Shown here: piece by piece, positions 1 through 7,729 of the stretch
Layout of the letters: every line of letters begins with the position of its first letter
How positions within the stretch are numbered: the first letter of the stretch is position 1
DNA from: Pseudomonas nunensis
GTDB lineage: Bacteria > Pseudomonadota > Gammaproteobacteria > Pseudomonadales > Pseudomonadaceae
NCBI RefSeq assembly: GCF_024296925.1
Contig: NZ_CP101125.1
Span: 188,501-252,500, forward strand
Reading direction: 5' to 3'
Length of the DNA: 64,000 nucleotides
Position numbers and translations under genes: made by a program
Notes under the pieces: model-generated
Seen by the model: only the letters and a program-made list of their open reading frames with translations
Told to the model about the DNA's origin: nothing
Databases searched by the model: none

Positions 1-1
1 T

Positions 2-694
2 GGACTGGCCGCGATGGGCCGTCGCATGGGCATCACGATTGATGATGCGCATCCTACGCGCCGTCCGTACTCGGGTGATTCACCGAGCAGTCGTACCTCG
101 GCAACGGGAACCGGATTCGCCGTTTCACCCGGTCAAGTCATGACCTGCGCGCATGTGATCGAGGGCATGCAGGAGCTGCACATTTCCTCCTTTGCCGGAC
201 GCTACCGCGCCGAAGTGGTGGTGGTCGATGAACGCAACGATATGGCCTTGCTGCGCATTCAGGATTGCCCGCCGCTGTCGCCCGTCGTGTTCAAGGACGG
301 CGCCGGTTGTGCACTGGGCGAGTCGGTGATTGCCCTGGGCTTCCCGATGGCAGGCCTGGCGGGTGGCGGCGTTCATGTGACACAGGGCGGGGTGTCCGGT
401 CTGTTCGGGCTGCACAACGATTCAAGTTTGCTCCAATTCACCGCGGCCATTCAGCCAGGCTCCAGCGGTAGTCCATTGTTTGATAGCAGTGGGGCGGTCA
501 TCGGGATGGTGACGTCGTCGCTGCCGGACGCGCAAAACATGAACTTCGCGGTCAAGGCCGGGTTGTTGTTGGGCTTTCTGGATGCCTGTCATGTTTCGCC
601 GCCCAAATCTCCAACCGGTCGAATTTTCTCGACCGCCGAAATGGCTCGTGAAGCCCAGTCGTCACTCTGGCGGATCGAAGCCCGAAATCCGTAG
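2..694 (+). CDS. Trypsin-like (HtrA-type) serine protease domain protein, 5' end probably outside window
   Basis: A chymotrypsin-fold serine protease domain. The catalytic triad is visible: His in TCAHVIEG, Asp in NDMALLR, and the nucleophile Ser in PGSSGSPL. There is no PDZ domain; the protein stops about 50 residues after the Ser motif. The reading frame is open to the left edge of the window (residues GLAA precede the first ATG at 14), and neither ATG 14 nor ATG 26 has a Shine-Dalgarno sequence. I therefore treat the gene as 5'-truncated by the window. It lies 69 bases upstream of the Ter-associated biosynthetic operon on the same strand, so a role in the same stress module is plausible but inferred. 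Confidence 0.75.
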   Translation, partial: GLAAMGRRMGITIDDAHPTRRPYSGDSPSSRTSATGTGFAVSPGQVMTCAHVIEGMQELHISSFAGRYRAEVVVVDERNDMALLRIQDCPPLSPVVFKDGAGCALGESVIALGFPMAGLAGGGVHVTQGGVSGLFGLHNDSSLLQFTAAIQPGSSGSPLFDSSGAVIGMVTSSLPDAQNMNFAVKAGLLLGFLDACHVSPPKSPTGRIFSTAEMAREAQSSLWRIEARNP

Positions 695-713
695 AGGCAC
701 CCTGCTTTAAAAA

Positions 714-737
714 TAGTGAAGGGTTGTCAGTTCACTA
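714..737. promoter_or_regulatory. Perfect 7-bp dyad upstream of the Ter biosynthetic operon
   Basis: TAGTGAA (714-720) and TTCACTA (731-737) form a perfect inverted repeat around a 10-base spacer. It lies in the 69-base gap between the protease gene and the first enzyme of the Ter-linked operon. No T-run follows, so an operator or mRNA hairpin is more likely than an intrinsic terminator. Function is inferred from position only. Confidence 0.4.
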
Positions 738-763
738 CCTCGCCTCTTTTAGGAATGTTGCAA

Positions 764-1900
764 ATGGAATTCGCAGTAGAAAAAAACTCGACCACTCGAC
801 TCAGCGCGCAGCTCAAACGCGGGCTGATGGAAGTCGACGTCGATGAATCCTCCATCGAACCCCATTCTTTGTTCGGGTTCGCCGAGCGCCGAAATCCTAA
901 ACGTGCGTTCCTGTTTGTGTCCCGCGTTCTGGGCCGACATATTCCTGTTCGCCCATCGATCATGCAGATCAGCTACGAGCACCTCGCAGCCAAGATTCCC
1001 GATGACCTGCCAGGCCCCGTACTCGTCATCGGTATGGCAGAGACCGCCGTAGGCCTGGGTGCCGGCGTTCACCGCGCTTACAGCAAGACCCGCCCGGACA
1101 CCGTCTATATGGTCAGCACTCGCCATCCGGTCGGGACTGAGTTGTTCACTCGTTTTGAAGAAGAACACAGTCACGCCAGCGCGCACCTGATTCACCAGCC
1201 CATCGATCCCGATGTCCGGGAAATGATGCTGAACGCACGTTCCCTGGTGCTGGTTGACGATGAAGCCTCCACCGGCAAGACGTTCATCAATTTGCATCGC
1301 GCCCTCGTGGATGCCGGGCTGAGCAAAGTGGAACGGGTCGTGACCTGTGTGCTCACTGACTGGTCTCGCGGCGCAGTGCGCAACGTTCTGGGCGAGACCG
1401 CCACTCAGGTGTCCTTGCTGCAGGGTGCTTATCGCTTCTCTGAAGATCAAGACGCGCCCTTGCCTGAAATGCCGGACGTAGGTGCGGTCGCCGTAGGTGA
1501 GTGGCCGATTGATCCGCGTAATGACTGGGGACGCTTGGGCGTGCGTCATGTCGAAGACACATTGGCCCCGGATATTCAGGTCAAGCCAGGCGAGCGCGTG
1601 ATGGTCGTGGGCACCAGCGAATTCGTGTGGCGTCCGTTCCTGCTGGCCGAGCGTCTGGAGCGGGCCGGTGCTGACGTGCATTTCAGCTCCACCAGTCGCT
1701 CGCCGATTGCCTTGGGCCATGAGATCGGACACGCCTTGTCGTTCTCCGACAACTACGGTCTCGGTATCCCGAATTTTCTCTACAACGTGCGTCCGGGGCA
1801 GTTTGACCGGGTGTTGATCTGCACCGAAACGCCTGCGCAAGCGGTTCCCCGGTCGCTGATTGATGCATTGAACGCAGAGGTGATTGTCGATGAGCAATAA
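764..1900 (+). CDS. PRPP-loop phosphoribosyltransferase with TRSP-type C-terminal domain (Ter-associated)
   Basis: Predicted phosphoribosyltransferase of about 378 residues. The PRPP-binding loop is clear in the middle of the protein (LVLVDDEASTGKTF, two acidic residues followed by TGKT). The second half, with GTSEFVWRPF and SSTSRSPI, matches what is known as the TRSP domain found C-terminal to such enzymes. I chose ATG 764 because AGGA lies nine bases upstream; the frame is open further 5' to 716. It is the first gene of a run of overlapping genes (PRTase, HAD, StiP, lyase, HAD) that leads into terZ. From published comparative genomics of Ter systems, this cassette is thought to make a nucleoside-like metabolite; the product is unknown. 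Confidence 0.85.
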   Translation: MEFAVEKNSTTRLSAQLKRGLMEVDVDESSIEPHSLFGFAERRNPKRAFLFVSRVLGRHIPVRPSIMQISYEHLAAKIPDDLPGPVLVIGMAETAVGLGAGVHRAYSKTRPDTVYMVSTRHPVGTELFTRFEEEHSHASAHLIHQPIDPDVREMMLNARSLVLVDDEASTGKTFINLHRALVDAGLSKVERVVTCVLTDWSRGAVRNVLGETATQVSLLQGAYRFSEDQDAPLPEMPDVGAVAVGEWPIDPRNDWGRLGVRHVEDTLAPDIQVKPGERVMVVGTSEFVWRPFLLAERLERAGADVHFSSTSRSPIALGHEIGHALSFSDNYGLGIPNFLYNVRPGQFDRVLICTETPAQAVPRSLIDALNAEVIVDEQ

Positions 1901-2648
1901 GCGTCCCCTGATACTCATCGATCTCGATGACACCCTGTTCCAGACCGCCCGCAAGATGCCGCAAGGTGCTGAACGGCACACCGCGACGCTGGATGTCGAC
2001 GGCCAGCCCAATGGCTACATGAGCGCAGTGCAGAAAAGTTTTGTGGAATGGCTGCTGGCATCGGCAGACGTCGTGCCGGTCACGGCGCGTAGCGTCGAAG
2101 CCTACAGCCGCGTGCAATTGCCCTTCGTTGCGGGCGCCGTGTGTTCCCACGGTGGTGTGATCCTTCAGCCCGATGGCTCGCTGGATCGCGATTGGCATGG
2201 GCAGATGACCGACGCGCTGGCGGCGTATCAGAACCGCCTTCCGGCACTGAGTGCTGAAACGTTGGCCATCGGTGAGGAAATGGGTTTTTCCCTGCGCGGA
2301 TGGGTAGTGGAAGAGCAGGGCCTGTTGAATTACGTCGTGACCAAGCACAACGAGTCGGATGATTCGGTGCTGCAGAAGGTTCTGGCCGAGGTCCAGGCTC
2401 GAGGTCTGCTGGACGACATGCATATCCACGGTAACGGCAACAATCTGGCCTTCCTGCCGAACGGCTTGTCCAAGCGTCTGGCGGTTCAAGAATTGCTTCG
2501 CCGTGATCGCGCCGCCAATGGCGAACGTCCGGTGCTGGGGTTTGGCGACAGCGTTACCGACCTGGGCTTCATGAACGAATGCAACTTCTGGGCGACGCCT
2601 GCCCATAGCCAATTGGCCAAGGTTGTGGAGGCGATGATCAATGGTTAA
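1890..2648 (+). CDS. HAD-superfamily hydrolase (Ter-associated)
   Basis: Haloacid dehalogenase-fold phosphatase, about 252 residues. Motif I is at the N-terminus (ILIDLDDTLF, nucleophile Asp plus general-acid Asp), motif II is near VVPVTARS, and the motif III/IV region is in the last third (KRLAVQELL, then LGFGDSVTDLGFM). The insert between motifs II and III suggests a Cof/sucrose-phosphatase type cap. ATG 1890 lies inside the end of the phosphoribosyltransferase gene (11-base overlap), so translation is probably coupled. It also overlaps the next gene by eight bases. The substrate is unknown; in this setting it probably dephosphorylates an intermediate of the Ter-linked pathway. Confidence 0.85.
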   Translation: MSNKRPLILIDLDDTLFQTARKMPQGAERHTATLDVDGQPNGYMSAVQKSFVEWLLASADVVPVTARSVEAYSRVQLPFVAGAVCSHGGVILQPDGSLDRDWHGQMTDALAAYQNRLPALSAETLAIGEEMGFSLRGWVVEEQGLLNYVVTKHNESDDSVLQKVLAEVQARGLLDDMHIHGNGNNLAFLPNGLSKRLAVQELLRRDRAANGERPVLGFGDSVTDLGFMNECNFWATPAHSQLAKVVEAMING

Positions 2649-3735
2649 TGCCTTTGCCCACCTGAGCACTGTTGGCAGTGGCAGTTACGCGCCGGATGAC
2701 GTGCACTTCCTTTTGCAGCCGGTCGAAATCGAAGTGACGGATGTAGAAGAGAAAGAGCGCCTGATCCAGACGCGGCAGAAGCATTACTCCGAGATGATCA
2801 GCCTGGAGTCGGCCCCGACTGAGGTCCACAAAGGGCTGTACCAGCGCGCAATGCAGCAGAATTCGGCCCGTATGGCCCGGGATGTCCAATCCCTGGCGCT
2901 GGCGTTGGACAAGGCCTGTGACGGCCCTTCGATCGCGCTGGTTTCGTTTGTGCGCGCAGGGCTGCCCTTGGGCGTATTGCTGCGCCGGGCGCTCCTGGAT
3001 CTGGGGCGTGACGCCCATCATTACGGGATCAGCATCGTGCGTGACCGGGGCATCGACATGATTGCCCTGGAAGCCGTGATCGCCGCTCACGGTGCTGAAA
3101 ACATTGTTTTTGTGGATGGCTGGACCGGCAAGGGCGCCATTTCTGGAGAGATCCAGCGCAGCCTCAAGGGCGACACGCGCTTTCCAGAACAGCCACGCCT
3201 TGTGGTGCTGGCCGATCCTTGCGGTCGCGCCTGGCTGGCGGCTTCGGCCGAAGACTGGGTGATCCCGTCGGGCATCCTCGGGGCCACGGTTTCCGGCCTG
3301 GTCTCGCGTTCCATCTGGCCCGCCAACGGTGGCCTGCATGGCTGCGTGGTGTACGACCATTTGCATGAACACGACGTGACCCGAGACTTCATCGATCAGA
3401 TCGAAGCCGTGCGTCAGGCACAGCCTGCGGTCGAGGCCGCTGCCCCATGGACCGAGGCGCAACGCAGCGAACTGCAGGCTTCGGCGCTGGGTGTGATTGA
3501 CGCGATTGCCGCGCAATTTGGCATTAGCAATCTGAACCGGGTGAAACCCGGCATTGCCGAGGCGACGCGAGCCGTCCTGCGTCGTGTCCCGGATCACGTT
3601 CTGGTCCGCGATCGCAGCGATCCGGACGTGCAACTGCTAATGCACCTGACCGAGCGAGCAAACGTGACGGTTGAAGAAGTGGGGGCAGCCCTGGGTCCTT
3701 ATCGTGCGGTGACCGTCATCCGGAGTTTGAGCTGA
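2641..3735 (+). CDS. StiP-family protein with PELOTA-type RNA-binding domain (Ter-associated)
   Basis: 364-residue protein matching the family named 'cysteine protease StiP' in domain databases. The sequence itself shows a phosphoribosyltransferase-like loop (IVFVDGWTGKGAI, near residue 158), preceded by SFVRAGLPLG, which also looks like a PRTase core. I think the enzyme is more likely a PRPP- or nucleotide-handling one than a protease. The C-terminal ~90 residues (NRVKPGIAEATRAVL to the end) fit the PELOTA RNA-binding domain known to accompany it. The start at 2641 overlaps the HAD gene by eight bases and the stop touches the next start. It sits in the Ter-linked biosynthetic cassette. Confidence 0.8.
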   Translation: MVNAFAHLSTVGSGSYAPDDVHFLLQPVEIEVTDVEEKERLIQTRQKHYSEMISLESAPTEVHKGLYQRAMQQNSARMARDVQSLALALDKACDGPSIALVSFVRAGLPLGVLLRRALLDLGRDAHHYGISIVRDRGIDMIALEAVIAAHGAENIVFVDGWTGKGAISGEIQRSLKGDTRFPEQPRLVVLADPCGRAWLAASAEDWVIPSGILGATVSGLVSRSIWPANGGLHGCVVYDHLHEHDVTRDFIDQIEAVRQAQPAVEAAAPWTEAQRSELQASALGVIDAIAAQFGISNLNRVKPGIAEATRAVLRRVPDHVLVRDRSDPDVQLLMHLTERANVTVEEVGAALGPYRAVTVIRSLS

Positions 3736-4685
3736 TGAAAACACTATCGCCCTACGCCCTCGGTGCAACGCTCTACATGCCGGCAACCCGCGAGGACATC
3801 CTCGACGTGGTCCTGCATAAAAAGTTGCCTGAACTGCGCTCGATGGTGGTGTGCCTTGAAGATGCAGTCGCGGACATCGACGTCGAGACCGCGTTGGCCA
3901 ATCTGCACAAGTTACTGCTCTCGATTGAGCAACAGGGCGGCCGTTCGGTAGATGGCCCCATGCTGTTCGTGCGACCGCGTGATTCGCAGATGGCCGCCGT
4001 GCTCAACGAATGGCCGTTGATGGCGCATGTGGATGGTTTTGTGTTGCCGAAACTGAGCCTGTCCAATCTGCGCGCATGGGAATTGGCGGTCACCAATCCC
4101 GACATCTTTCTTATGCCGACCCTGGAAACCCGGGAAGTCTTCAATCCTGTGGCGATGGTCGAACTGGGTGAGGCGCTCAAGCAGACGCTGAACCATCGCA
4201 TCATTGCGCTGCGGATCGGCGGGAATGACTTGCTGGGCTGTCTGGGCCTTCGACGCAATCCGGCAACAACGCTTTACAGCACACCCATGGGTTACGTGAT
4301 CCAGATGTTGGCCGGGGTCATGGGCTCGCAGGGGTTTGCCTTGACCGCCCCGGTGTTCGAGCGTTTGGCGACGCCGCATCTATTGCTGGAAGAGCTGAGC
4401 CTCGATATTGCCCACGGTTTGGTGGGCAAAACGGCGATTCATCCAAGTCAGATCAGCAGTATTCAGGACAGTCTGCGCGTCAGCCTTGAAGATCTAAATT
4501 GTGCCAAATTGATGCTGAACGAGGTCGCGCCGGCCGTCTTCAATCACAATGACACGATGTGTGAACCAGCAACTCACTTCAAATGGGCCACCAACATTCT
4601 TGAACGTGCCAAATGGCACGGCGTCAGGCATGCGGAGCCGAGCCAAACCGATCAATCGATTCGTCTTGCGGAGGCGGGCCGATGA
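3735..4685 (+). CDS. HpcH/HpaI aldolase / CitE-like C-C bond lyase (Ter-associated)
   Basis: 316-residue TIM-barrel lyase of the citrate-lyase beta/HpcH family. Visible features are MPATREDI near the N-terminus, CLEDAV with the conserved acidic pair, the substrate Arg in LFVRPRD, VLPKLS, and GKTAIHPSQI near the C-terminus, which is diagnostic of CitE-like enzymes. Relatives cleave or form C-C bonds of malyl- or citramalyl-type compounds using Mg2+. The ATG shares one base with the StiP stop, so the genes are coupled. It is a characteristic partner of Ter gene clusters; its substrate there is unknown. Confidence 0.85.
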   Translation: MKTLSPYALGATLYMPATREDILDVVLHKKLPELRSMVVCLEDAVADIDVETALANLHKLLLSIEQQGGRSVDGPMLFVRPRDSQMAAVLNEWPLMAHVDGFVLPKLSLSNLRAWELAVTNPDIFLMPTLETREVFNPVAMVELGEALKQTLNHRIIALRIGGNDLLGCLGLRRNPATTLYSTPMGYVIQMLAGVMGSQGFALTAPVFERLATPHLLLEELSLDIAHGLVGKTAIHPSQISSIQDSLRVSLEDLNCAKLMLNEVAPAVFNHNDTMCEPATHFKWATNILERAKWHGVRHAEPSQTDQSIRLAEAGR

Positions 4686-5461
4686 CTCAGGAAATGCTCG
4701 AGATGGGCCCAGCCGGGGCCAAGGTACTGTCGGTTTTTGACTTCGACGGCACGTTGACCCGGCACGACAGCTTCGTCCCCTTTCTGAAATATGCGTTTGG
4801 CAAACTTGAGTTCGCCAAGCGCTTGCGCCTGCTCGCCGGGCCAGGGGTGCGTTACCTGACGCGCCGCTTGTCTCGAGACGAACTCAAGGCACGGCTGATC
4901 GCCGCTTTCCTGACCGACGCCAAAGAAGAGTGGGTCCGGCACAAGGCCGCAGAATTCTGCGGATTGCATTGGACTCGCCTGATGCGTCCTGCCGGCCTGG
5001 CCTCTGTGGCCGCCGAAAGACAGGCAGGCAGCGAGGTCACGCTGTGCTCGGCCTCGCCGGCGCTGGTCCTGAAACCGTTTGCCGATCGGCTCAATATCAA
5101 GCTGATCGCGACTGAACTGGAAGTCGTCGATGGGCGCCTCACGGGGCGCATATCGGGCGACAACTGCCGCTGTGAAGCAAAAGTGCGACGACTTGAAGCG
5201 GTCTATGGAGATTTGACGCAATACCGATTGCGCGCCTGGGGCGACACCCGCGGCGACCACGAACTTTTGGCCGCTGCGCAAGACGCGCACTGGCGACATT
5301 TCCACCCCGCATGGCGTCGAGGACGCCTTCGGGTCACCAAGACCTTGGCTCGAGACGCAGGCGTTGTGCCGACGGCGACTCATCCGGTTGAGGGAAGCAG
5401 CGAAAACCACGAGCAACCGACGATCAACAAGGAGCGTACCGATGGCCCTAACTCTGACTAA
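4682..5461 (+). CDS. HAD-IB family phosphatase (Ter-associated)
   Basis: About 259 residues, phosphoserine-phosphatase-like HAD subfamily IB. Motif I is VFDFDGTLTRHDSF, motif II is in TLCSASPALV, and the metal-binding motif IV is in WGDTRGDHELL. Start ATG 4682 overlaps the lyase stop as ATGA; a longer frame exists upstream but lies entirely inside the lyase gene. The last ~40 residues beyond the HAD fold look unstructured, and the stop lies 20 bases inside terZ. This is the last enzyme of the biosynthetic cassette before the TerD-family genes. Substrate unknown. Confidence 0.85.
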   Translation: MTQEMLEMGPAGAKVLSVFDFDGTLTRHDSFVPFLKYAFGKLEFAKRLRLLAGPGVRYLTRRLSRDELKARLIAAFLTDAKEEWVRHKAAEFCGLHWTRLMRPAGLASVAAERQAGSEVTLCSASPALVLKPFADRLNIKLIATELEVVDGRLTGRISGDNCRCEAKVRRLEAVYGDLTQYRLRAWGDTRGDHELLAAAQDAHWRHFHPAWRRGRLRVTKTLARDAGVVPTATHPVEGSSENHEQPTINKERTDGPNSD

Positions 5462-6029
5462 AAACCAAACAATTTCCCTGGAAAAAACTGCTGGCGGTGG
5501 CCTCACCGCTATCACGCTTGGCCTGGGCTGGGATCCGGAAAAAGCCGGGTTCATGGGGCGGTTGATGGGTAACGGTGGTGATGTCGACCTGGATGCTTCC
5601 TGCATTCTTTTCGATGCAGATTACAAACCAGTGGACCTGGTGTGGTTCCGTCAACTGACTTCCCGCGATGGTTCGATCCAGCATTCGGGTGACAACCGCA
5701 CTGGCGAAGGCGATGGCGACGACGAAACGATCCGGGTTGATCTGCAGCGTCTGCCGGCCACCGTCAAATCCCTGGTGTTTACCGTGAACAGCTTCACTGG
5801 CCAGACCTTCGAAAAGATTGCCAACGCCTATTGCCGTATCGTTAACGCGAGCAACAAGACCGAACTGGCGCGCTTCAATCTTTCCGAGAAAGGTCGTCAC
5901 ACCGGTGTGGTCATGGCCAGTCTGGTACGTGAAAACGGCGGCTGGGAATTCAAGGCGATCGGTCAGGTGACCAATGGCCGTACCGCTGACGACCTGGTCA
6001 ATCTGGCTGTGCAGGCGGTGCGTGCATGA
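5442..6029 (+). CDS. terZ: TerD-family protein TerZ
   Basis: 195-residue TerD-domain protein. It begins with the family signature MALTLTKNQTISLEK and GLGWDP. Ca2+-binding acidic motifs are present: DVDLDASCILFD and HSGDNRTGEGDGDDE. I call it terZ because it is first in the order Z-A-B-C-D-E and similar in length to E. coli TerZ (about 193 aa). AAGGAG lies upstream of ATG 5442; the longer upstream frame lies within the HAD gene. TerD-family proteins are cytoplasmic Ca2+ binders of the tellurite/phage/colicin resistance Ter system. The stop overlaps terA as ATGA. Confidence 0.9.
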   Translation: MALTLTKNQTISLEKTAGGGLTAITLGLGWDPEKAGFMGRLMGNGGDVDLDASCILFDADYKPVDLVWFRQLTSRDGSIQHSGDNRTGEGDGDDETIRVDLQRLPATVKSLVFTVNSFTGQTFEKIANAYCRIVNASNKTELARFNLSEKGRHTGVVMASLVRENGGWEFKAIGQVTNGRTADDLVNLAVQAVRA

Positions 6030-7219
6030 CAACCCTGGTACCTGGCGGAAACGCGCCGGTAGCCACCGGTCAGGTACGGATCGATATCAGCTACTCGGCC
6101 ATCCCGGGTGCCGATATCGACGTGTCTGCATTCGTCCTGGGGGCCGCGGGGAAAGTCCGCGGCGACACCGATATGTGTTTCTACGGCCAGACCAACGTGC
6201 TGGGCGGAACGGTGCAGATGACCGAGTCCTCGGCCGGTCGCGCGGTCTTCACCCTTGATTTGTCGCGCCTCGATGCGGCGGTCGAGAAGGTGGCGCTGAC
6301 GGCGACGATCTACGAGAACAAAGCCAGTTTTGACCGCGTGTCTCAGCTTTCGCTGGCCGTCACTGGCGGCATCGAAGCGCAGATTCCCACGGGTGGAATG
6401 AAGGAAACGGCCCTGATCCTCGGCGAGTTTTATCGCCGCCAGGGTGAGTGGAAGTTCCGTTGTGTCGCCCAGGGTTTCGCCGGTGGCCTGGAGCCGTTGG
6501 CCAAGTACTTCGGCGTTGAAATTGCCGCGCCGACTCCGGCTCTGGTTGCTGCTCCTGCGCCTGCTCCTGTTGCGGCGCCTGCCGCGCCTGCCGCGCCAGC
6601 ACCGGCGGCAGCGAAGTCTTCGGTCAGCCTCAGCAAAATCACCCTCGACAAGACCCGCTCCTCCATCAGCCTGGAGAAAACGGCCGGAGGCTTCGGCGAG
6701 ATCAAGGTCAACCTCAACTGGAACAAAGGCAAGTCCGGTGGCTTCTTCTCGCGAAACAACGCCATCGACCTCGACGTCGGTTGCCTGTTTGAGTTGCAGG
6801 ACGGGTCCAAGGGCGTTGTTCAGGCGCTGGGCAATTGCTTCGGCGAGCTCAATCACGATCCGTACATTCAGTTGATGGGCGATGACCGTACCGGTGCCGT
6901 CAGCGATGGCGAATGGCTCCACATCAACGGTAAGCATTGGGGGGAAATCCGCCGGGTTCTGGTGTTTGCCTTCATCTATGAGGGTGCACCGAACTGGCGG
7001 GAGACCGATGGCGTCGTGACCATTTATGTCCCGGGCCAGCCACCTATCGAAGTTCGCCTGAATGAAGAGGGCGGTCGCCTCGGCATGTGTGCAATCGCTC
7101 TGCTGGAAAATGAGGGCGGCGGCGTCAAGGTGAGTCGACGCGTCGACTTCCACAAGGGGCATTCGTTCATGGACAAGGCTTACGGCTGGGGCATGCGCTG
7201 GGCGGCTGGCTCCAAGTAA
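6026..7219 (+). CDS. terA: Tellurite resistance protein TerA, two TerD-like domains
   Basis: 397 residues, two TerD-type beta-sandwich domains. The N-terminal one (about 1-165) has a weak metal site (DIDVSAFVLG) and an EFYRRQGEWKFRCVAQGF ending. It is joined by an Ala/Pro-rich linker (about 170-200) to a second domain with DLDVGCLFEL and GDDRTG. The length matches E. coli TerA (about 385 aa). Coupled to terZ by a four-base overlap. A perfect hairpin follows the stop, in front of terB. Confidence 0.9.
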   Translation: MTTLVPGGNAPVATGQVRIDISYSAIPGADIDVSAFVLGAAGKVRGDTDMCFYGQTNVLGGTVQMTESSAGRAVFTLDLSRLDAAVEKVALTATIYENKASFDRVSQLSLAVTGGIEAQIPTGGMKETALILGEFYRRQGEWKFRCVAQGFAGGLEPLAKYFGVEIAAPTPALVAAPAPAPVAAPAAPAAPAPAAAKSSVSLSKITLDKTRSSISLEKTAGGFGEIKVNLNWNKGKSGGFFSRNNAIDLDVGCLFELQDGSKGVVQALGNCFGELNHDPYIQLMGDDRTGAVSDGEWLHINGKHWGEIRRVLVFAFIYEGAPNWRETDGVVTIYVPGQPPIEVRLNEEGGRLGMCAIALLENEGGGVKVSRRVDFHKGHSFMDKAYGWGMRWAAGSK

Positions 7220-7231
7220 TTATTTGAATAC

Positions 7232-7252
7232 GGCGGGCCGGTCCGGCCCGCC
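7232..7252 (+). other. Intercistronic hairpin between terA and terB
   Basis: GGCGGGCCGG (7232-7241) and CCGGCCCGCC (7243-7252) are perfect reverse complements separated by a single T. This would form a very stable stem just 15 bases before terB. No U-run follows, so it is not a classical terminator. It may stabilise or process the mRNA, or modulate terB translation. Role inferred. Confidence 0.6.
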
Positions 7253-7267
7253 CTTGAGGTGAACAAC

Positions 7268-7717
7268 ATGTTGTCATGGTTGAAAACGAACGCGGCACTT
7301 GCCCGCGAAAAACTGACCACCGAAGTGGCCAAGTTCAAGAACAAAGAGTTCATGGAAGCGGTCGCCAATAGCTGTGCCATGGTTGCGGCGGCTGACGGTG
7401 AAGTCACCTCGGCAGAAAAAATGAAGATGACCGGGTTCATCAACAACTCGCCAGAGTTGAAGGTGTTCAACCTGACCGACGTCATCAAAGTCTTCAATGA
7501 CGCGTGTGGCAAGTTCGAGTTTGACTTCCAGATCGGTCAAGCCGAAGCCCTGAAGAACATCAGCAAGATCAAGGGCAAGGACGGCGCAGGTCGCCTGCTC
7601 GTGCGCGTTGCGTGCGCCATCGGCGCGTCGGACGGTAATTTCGACGACAAGGAAAAAGCCGTTTGCCGCCTGATTTGCCTCGAGCTGGGTCTACCCCCAG
7701 CTGACTTTGAACTGTAA
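7268..7717 (+). CDS. terB: Tellurite resistance protein TerB
   Basis: 149-residue all-helical TerB-domain protein. Typical features are two repeated helical acidic motifs (AAADGEVTSAEK and IGASDGNFDDKEKAV) that bind divalent metal in the family. ATG 7268 has TGAGGTG seven bases upstream and gives a length close to E. coli TerB (151 aa); a GTG at 7259 is less likely. Known TerB associates with the TerC membrane protein and the inner face of the membrane. Lies between terA and terC on the same strand. Confidence 0.9.
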   Translation: MLSWLKTNAALAREKLTTEVAKFKNKEFMEAVANSCAMVAAADGEVTSAEKMKMTGFINNSPELKVFNLTDVIKVFNDACGKFEFDFQIGQAEALKNISKIKGKDGAGRLLVRVACAIGASDGNFDDKEKAVCRLICLELGLPPADFEL

Positions 7718-7729
7718 GGAAACAAAACT

